DNA from: Hypsibius dujardini
Taxonomy: Eukaryota; Tardigrada; Eutardigrada; Parachela; Hypsibiidae
DNA: 21,688 nucleotides
Assembly: GCA_001579985.1 (NCBI GenBank)
Contig: LRSR01004577.1
Coordinates: 1-21,688 of the forward strand
Reading direction: 5' to 3'
Positions 18,500-21,688 of the stretch are shown one piece after another. Below the pieces are notes generated by a model. It worked only from the letters and a program-made list of their open reading frames with translations, made no database searches and was not told the origin of the DNA. The stretch's first letter is position 1, and every line of letters begins with the position of its first letter. The translations under genes were made by a program, and so were the position numbers.

Positions 18500-20753
18500 A
18501 ACAATCACAAACCTGCCAGTGGACCCACCAAACGAGACCTATCTCGACCTCGACGGTGTCGGCCTAATCGTCGTTGAAGAACGTAACGTTCTCTGCACAC
18601 TGTCTTTCAAACCCACGCGTGTCTACAAATCTTGCGGCAGTGTACCCTTGGTCGCACCATGTCACGGCTTTGTCGCTGTGAAATCGAAAGAAACCTCCGA
18701 AATCAACATCATGTCTACCAAACCGGCGCAGTCTAAGGCCAACCCGCTGGATCCCATTGCCTGGATCAGACCATCCAGCGATGCCTACATTCAACGGCTC
18801 ATCGTATCTGAGTCTGGGACCTTTGTCCTCGCACAGACAAGCGAGAGAACGGTGCAAGCCTTTAAAAAGAACCCGAAAAACTGGGAAACTATTAAGTCTT
18901 ACACGTTGTCTGATAGCATACAGACAGTCACTTGTCTGGCAGGTACACCGTGCGATGCCGTTTTAATTGGAACGTCTGAACCACGGCTTGTTCAATGGAA
19001 TCCGCTGTTAGACACGGAAGACTTCAACGCAGCTCCTGACAGTCCCACCTGGAAGTGTCAAGCAGTTGTGTCTGTCTGTCTGCCACCGTCTGCAAAGTTC
19101 GCCGTGATGAGCCTGGCTAACGGCATAGCACTCATTTTATGCCTGCCTTCGGGATCCGTTCGAAAAGTCCTTACAATCCCGATAATGCCGGTAAATGCCC
19201 AATCTATTTGATCTGACTCAATTGGATTTTGTGAAAGTGGTCAATTGTTCTTTATGTATTTATTTTCATGTATTTTATGCAAATTAATTTGATTATAATT
19301 TGAAAGTTTGAACACACATTTGGTGCAAGGTCTTGTTTAAATTCTTATTTCATACAAAACAAACTATTGTCACTGATAGTTTTTCATTAATTAAAATTAA
19401 ATATAAAGAGGTGTCTCAGTTTTACATAAAAAGCAAACAGATATGTAACACAGATATGTAGATAACCTGTAACTTTTCCCTATTTTTTCCATACTTTTGT
19501 ATAGTTTTTTCATAACTAGTAAAACCATAGCTAATAGCTAACAAAATTTATTTTAAATATATTTTTTATTTTTTAAATATTTGAAAAGCTTAAGAATTGA
19601 GTTGGAACAAATATAAAGAATTTGAGTTCAATCCAGACCCAAATTTCGTTTGATTATCAAAAATAAAAAGGAACATAATTTTGTATCAGACTTCAGAAGA
19701 AATGTTTTGCAAATTCCTTTAGAACAAAATTATTGTCAACGACAGTTTTTGACATGAATCCATCCCGTTATTTTAATTGATTTGAATTTAATGTTTGTTG
19801 TACTTCCCTAGGCGTTAAACGGAATTTCCAGACAGCTGTCTGATTTCGCCTGTACCGAATACTTTTGCACCGCGTATCTTGGCTCGACGGCGTTTGTCTG
19901 GGAAATCTGGAATGGCCAATCAGCCCCCAGACATTGCCTGAATCACAATAAAAAAATCCGTGGATTGGCCGAACGCAAAAGTCGTGTCTTGACGGGTACG
20001 GTGGATGGAACAATTCGTGTCTGGTCGCTTATAACGGGCGAGGAAGTTTTCACAGTGAAGCCGCTCCCAGATATCCGACACCGATTGAGCCGGTTCCAAA
20101 TGGTCGGTCTAGATATGACTGTTATGACCTTCATCACCGGTGTGTTCCTGGTTCGATTCAGACACGGTGTGAGACATGCAGACAAGGTGTCTCGGGCCGG
20201 TCAGACAGACACGGTTCCGTGTCTCACAGGCAGGACAAATGATGTTACAGATGGAACAGACAGAACAGGCAGAACAGACAAAGTTCGATGCGTCACAGAC
20301 AGACCGGAGGTGATTCAGACATCAGTGGAAAATACCTGGCGCAAACGGTTAACTGCCTTGCTGAATGAAATACCTGCGGAACAAAGCCTGCGTTCAGCTA
20401 CAAAAACGATTTATATTCCGTTGAAAAAGGAACAGAACGAACAATTGAAACCGCCGTTTATGGAATATATACCGCTGGTGGAGGCGATGGCGCTAGGAAC
20501 AAAGGGTGCGGCAGACACTTTTAAGGCAAGCAGACAAACAGAATCATCGGCATTGGTTGATCCGCTTTTGGGGTCGGAGGCGAAGGCATTGATGCTTCAT
20601 CGGGATAAGTTGAGAGCGGAGATAAATACTTTGTTGCAGCAAAACCAGTTTGGAGCGACCCGGCAGAAACTTCTGTACGACAAGGACGCTGACGTAAAGA
20701 AGTCGCTGGCGACAAACCGCCAAGCCGGAAAGAGAAGCGGAGCGGTCGCGTAA
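18500..20753 (+). CDS. Gene D: WD40-repeat-like protein (5' start unclear)
   Basis: Exons 18500-19190 (or from 18477) and 19812-20753 join in phase (ATGCCG|gtaaat ... ccctag|GCGTTA), giving about 543-551 residues. The first exon shows blade-like beta segments (LIVVEERNVLCTLSF, CDAVLIGTSEPRLVQWN). The second has the best WD signatures (YLGSTAFVWEIWNG, LTGTVDGTIRVWSLITGEEVF). A helical, charged C-terminus follows (ALMLHRDKLRAEINTLLQQ), a possible coiled coil, ending KRSGAVA. The shape (propeller plus C-terminal helix) is reminiscent of IPI3/WDR18-type proteins, but I cannot assign it to a family. There is no in-frame ATG near the first exon start, so the protein must continue upstream, probably into gene C. 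Between about residues 355 and 405 lies a low-complexity Thr/Arg/Asp stretch that mirrors the local ACAG repeats. Confidence 0.7.
19191..19811 (+). other. Gene D intron, AT-rich
   Basis: 621 bp of strongly AT-rich sequence. Two similar segments, near 19369 (ATTGTCACTGATAGTTTTT) and 19731 (ATTGTCAACGACAGTTTTT), form an imperfect direct repeat. No gene seen. Confidence 0.75.
20160..20310 (+). repeat. Degenerate ACAG repeat inside the gene D coding exon
   Basis: ACAGAC/ACAGGC motifs recur in the open frame, producing a Thr/Asp/Arg-rich stretch (TDGTDRTGRTDKVR). A 63-nt GT-AG intron in the same frame could remove part of it (20167-20229). Confidence 0.7.
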
Positions 20754-20958
20754 AAACAACATACAATATACTGTACGATTGTAATTAAGTTGAAAATGGT
20801 GACTATATTACTATATCGTCTCCTTCAACTAAAAAAGAACACATGAAAAAAAACGTGAGATTCCGCCCGTCTTAAATTGTAATTGGGCAGACTTTCTTGC
20901 GAGAGTCAACGAGGAACTAGGAATTGATTTGTCAATCAAGTGTCAATGGCAAATAGCG
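20754..20958. other. Convergent 3' regions of genes D and E
   Basis: About 205 bp between the two stop codons, AT-rich in the first part. No AATAAA was seen on the minus strand. An AATAAA in the plus sense at 21169-21174 could serve gene D. Confidence 0.4.
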
Positions 20959-21206
20959 TTACAAATTGAGGTCATACAGATTCTCGTTGTCATTGTCATC
21001 ATAGTCTTCGACTTCCTCGTGGACAACCGTTTTTGGCCGTGAATTATATCCGAGGGTGAAGTTTAAACTGCCGGCTCCACAGGCTCAAAAACAGACGTTG
21101 TTTTCTGCAGCTGACCAATCTTGTTTCCACAAAAATCCGTTCCTTTTTCCCATTTATTGCGGCAGGCAATAAAGTAAATGTATGGGCCACGCTTGCCCCG
21201 CATTTC
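20959..21206 (-). CDS. Gene E: C-terminal exons of an unrecognised protein, partial
   Basis: Read on the minus strand, an exon from 21206 to 21116 encodes EMRGKRGPYIYFIACRN and then KWEKGTDFCGNKI. A 32-nt GT-AG intron (21115-21084) joins it in phase to a last exon 21083-20959, ACGAGSLNFTLGYN through an acidic tail (VHEEVEDYDDNDNENLYD) to TAA at 20961-20959. The evidence is the aromatic- and cysteine-rich composition, agreement of phase, and an acceptor (ttag) at 21207. Without the small splice the first exon would read on to TTSVFEPVEPAV and stop at about 21062. The family is unknown. Upstream exons should lie further right on the minus strand or beyond the edge. It is convergent with gene D. 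Confidence 0.45.
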
Positions 21207-21361
21207 CTAATCAAAGCCCGTAGCCTAAATTAACGAGACACGGTTCGTCCTTGCTGTAATTCACAGGAATTTGACTTCAAGAGTGCACTTCAATTTGCTG
21301 ATTTAGACCAGAGGTCCGTTCGTTTTCATCGACTTAAGAAGCAGGACCCCTTAGTTGGGGG

Positions 21362-21559
21362 TCAGGACGCATGGGGGGGGATGGGTGGCGCATATGGAAT
21401 ATTATCTGTAAAACTTGTCGCAGGATTTGGTGGACTGAACCTGTCCCTTTTTTTAAACCGATCTTGTAAAAATAAAGGAAATTTTTCGGCTGGTCTGGAT
21501 GGCGCCACAATTGTTACGGGTAGTGCCTCAGTGCTCTCGTCACTGGCTAACAGTGTCTT
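21362..21559 (-). CDS. Possible further minus-strand coding segment
   Basis: An open minus frame reading ...VTIVAPSRPAEKFPLFLQD, then RFKKRDRFSPPNPATSF and YAPPIPPHAS before TGA. Pro-rich, with a protein-like composition, it could be an exon of the same gene as E or the end of another. No clear donor links it to the exon at 21206. The opposite strand is also open here for 96 codons, so the call is weak. Confidence 0.25.
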   Translation of the reverse strand, partial: KTLLASDESTEALPVTIVAPSRPAEKFPLFLQDRFKKRDRFSPPNPATSFTDNIPYAPPIPPHAS

Positions 21560-21688
21560 TTACCTCCAAACGATCAATCACGAGTTCGAGGGTGTCGGTT
21601 TCGGACCCCTCAATCGATCAATCAGTAGACGGGCCCTAGTAGCCACCACATCAATCAAGAAGCAGCTATAAGCGGCATCCGTCGGACT

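Noticed and set aside
18564-18857. Minus-strand frame opposite the WD40 exon
   Set aside because: Antisense shadow; the plus frame continues across an in-phase splice.
21381-21671. Plus-strand frame of 96 codons near the right edge
   Set aside because: Plausible composition, but the minus strand here is also open and agrees better with the nearby minus-strand exons; neither could be matched to a family, so only a low-confidence minus call was kept.
21578-21688. Minus-strand frame open to the window edge (DAAYSCFLIDVVATRARLL)
   Set aside because: Short, truncated by the edge and without splice support; it cannot be told from chance.
1-21688. Search for tRNA, rRNA, CRISPR and prokaryotic operon signals
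   Set aside because: No cloverleaf-like or rRNA-like segment and no spaced direct-repeat array was seen; the tandem repeats lack spacers and the genes are intron-rich.

Overview
This is an animal nuclear locus. The genes are spliced with GT-AG introns, one is a true Hedgehog ligand, and another is the checkpoint kinase ATR. GC-richer exons sit among AT-rich or microsatellite-filled introns. Many introns carry (TGTC)n or its complement (ACAG)n. An invertebrate such as a flatworm or another lophotrochozoan fits best: several start codons lie a few bases after a splice acceptor, and one pair of genes has operon-like spacing. The phylum is inference and is not proven by the sequence.

Layout: (1) 1-1870 holds the last two coding exons of hedgehog (5'-partial; the exon with the signal peptide is outside the window). 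(2) 1871-3350 is non-coding and contains a diverged CACAGA-type minisatellite and one possible untranslated exon. (3) 3351-5080 holds two small unrecognised genes in tandem (called A and B here), about 80 bp apart. (4) 5858-16841 is ATR, reconstructed as 19 exons whose splice phases all agree, giving about 1954 residues with UME, FAT, PI3K-like kinase and FATC regions. It lacks roughly 700-800 N-terminal residues found in vertebrate ATR. (5) 17597-20753 holds a zinc-ribbon-like N-terminal exon (C) and a WD40-type protein (D), possibly one gene. (6) 20959-21206 on the minus strand holds the 3' exons of an unrecognised gene (E) convergent with D, with a possible 32-nt intron.

The genes do not form an obvious pathway. 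Hedgehog is a secreted morphogen, while ATR is a nuclear DNA-damage kinase. A, B and ATR lie head-to-tail on one strand and may be co-transcribed. Two MITE-like elements (5142-5309 and 6101-6373), a partial duplication of the penultimate ATR exon with a decoy splice donor, and complementary intronic repeats around several exons are the main unusual structures. No RNA genes, CRISPR arrays or large transposons were seen.
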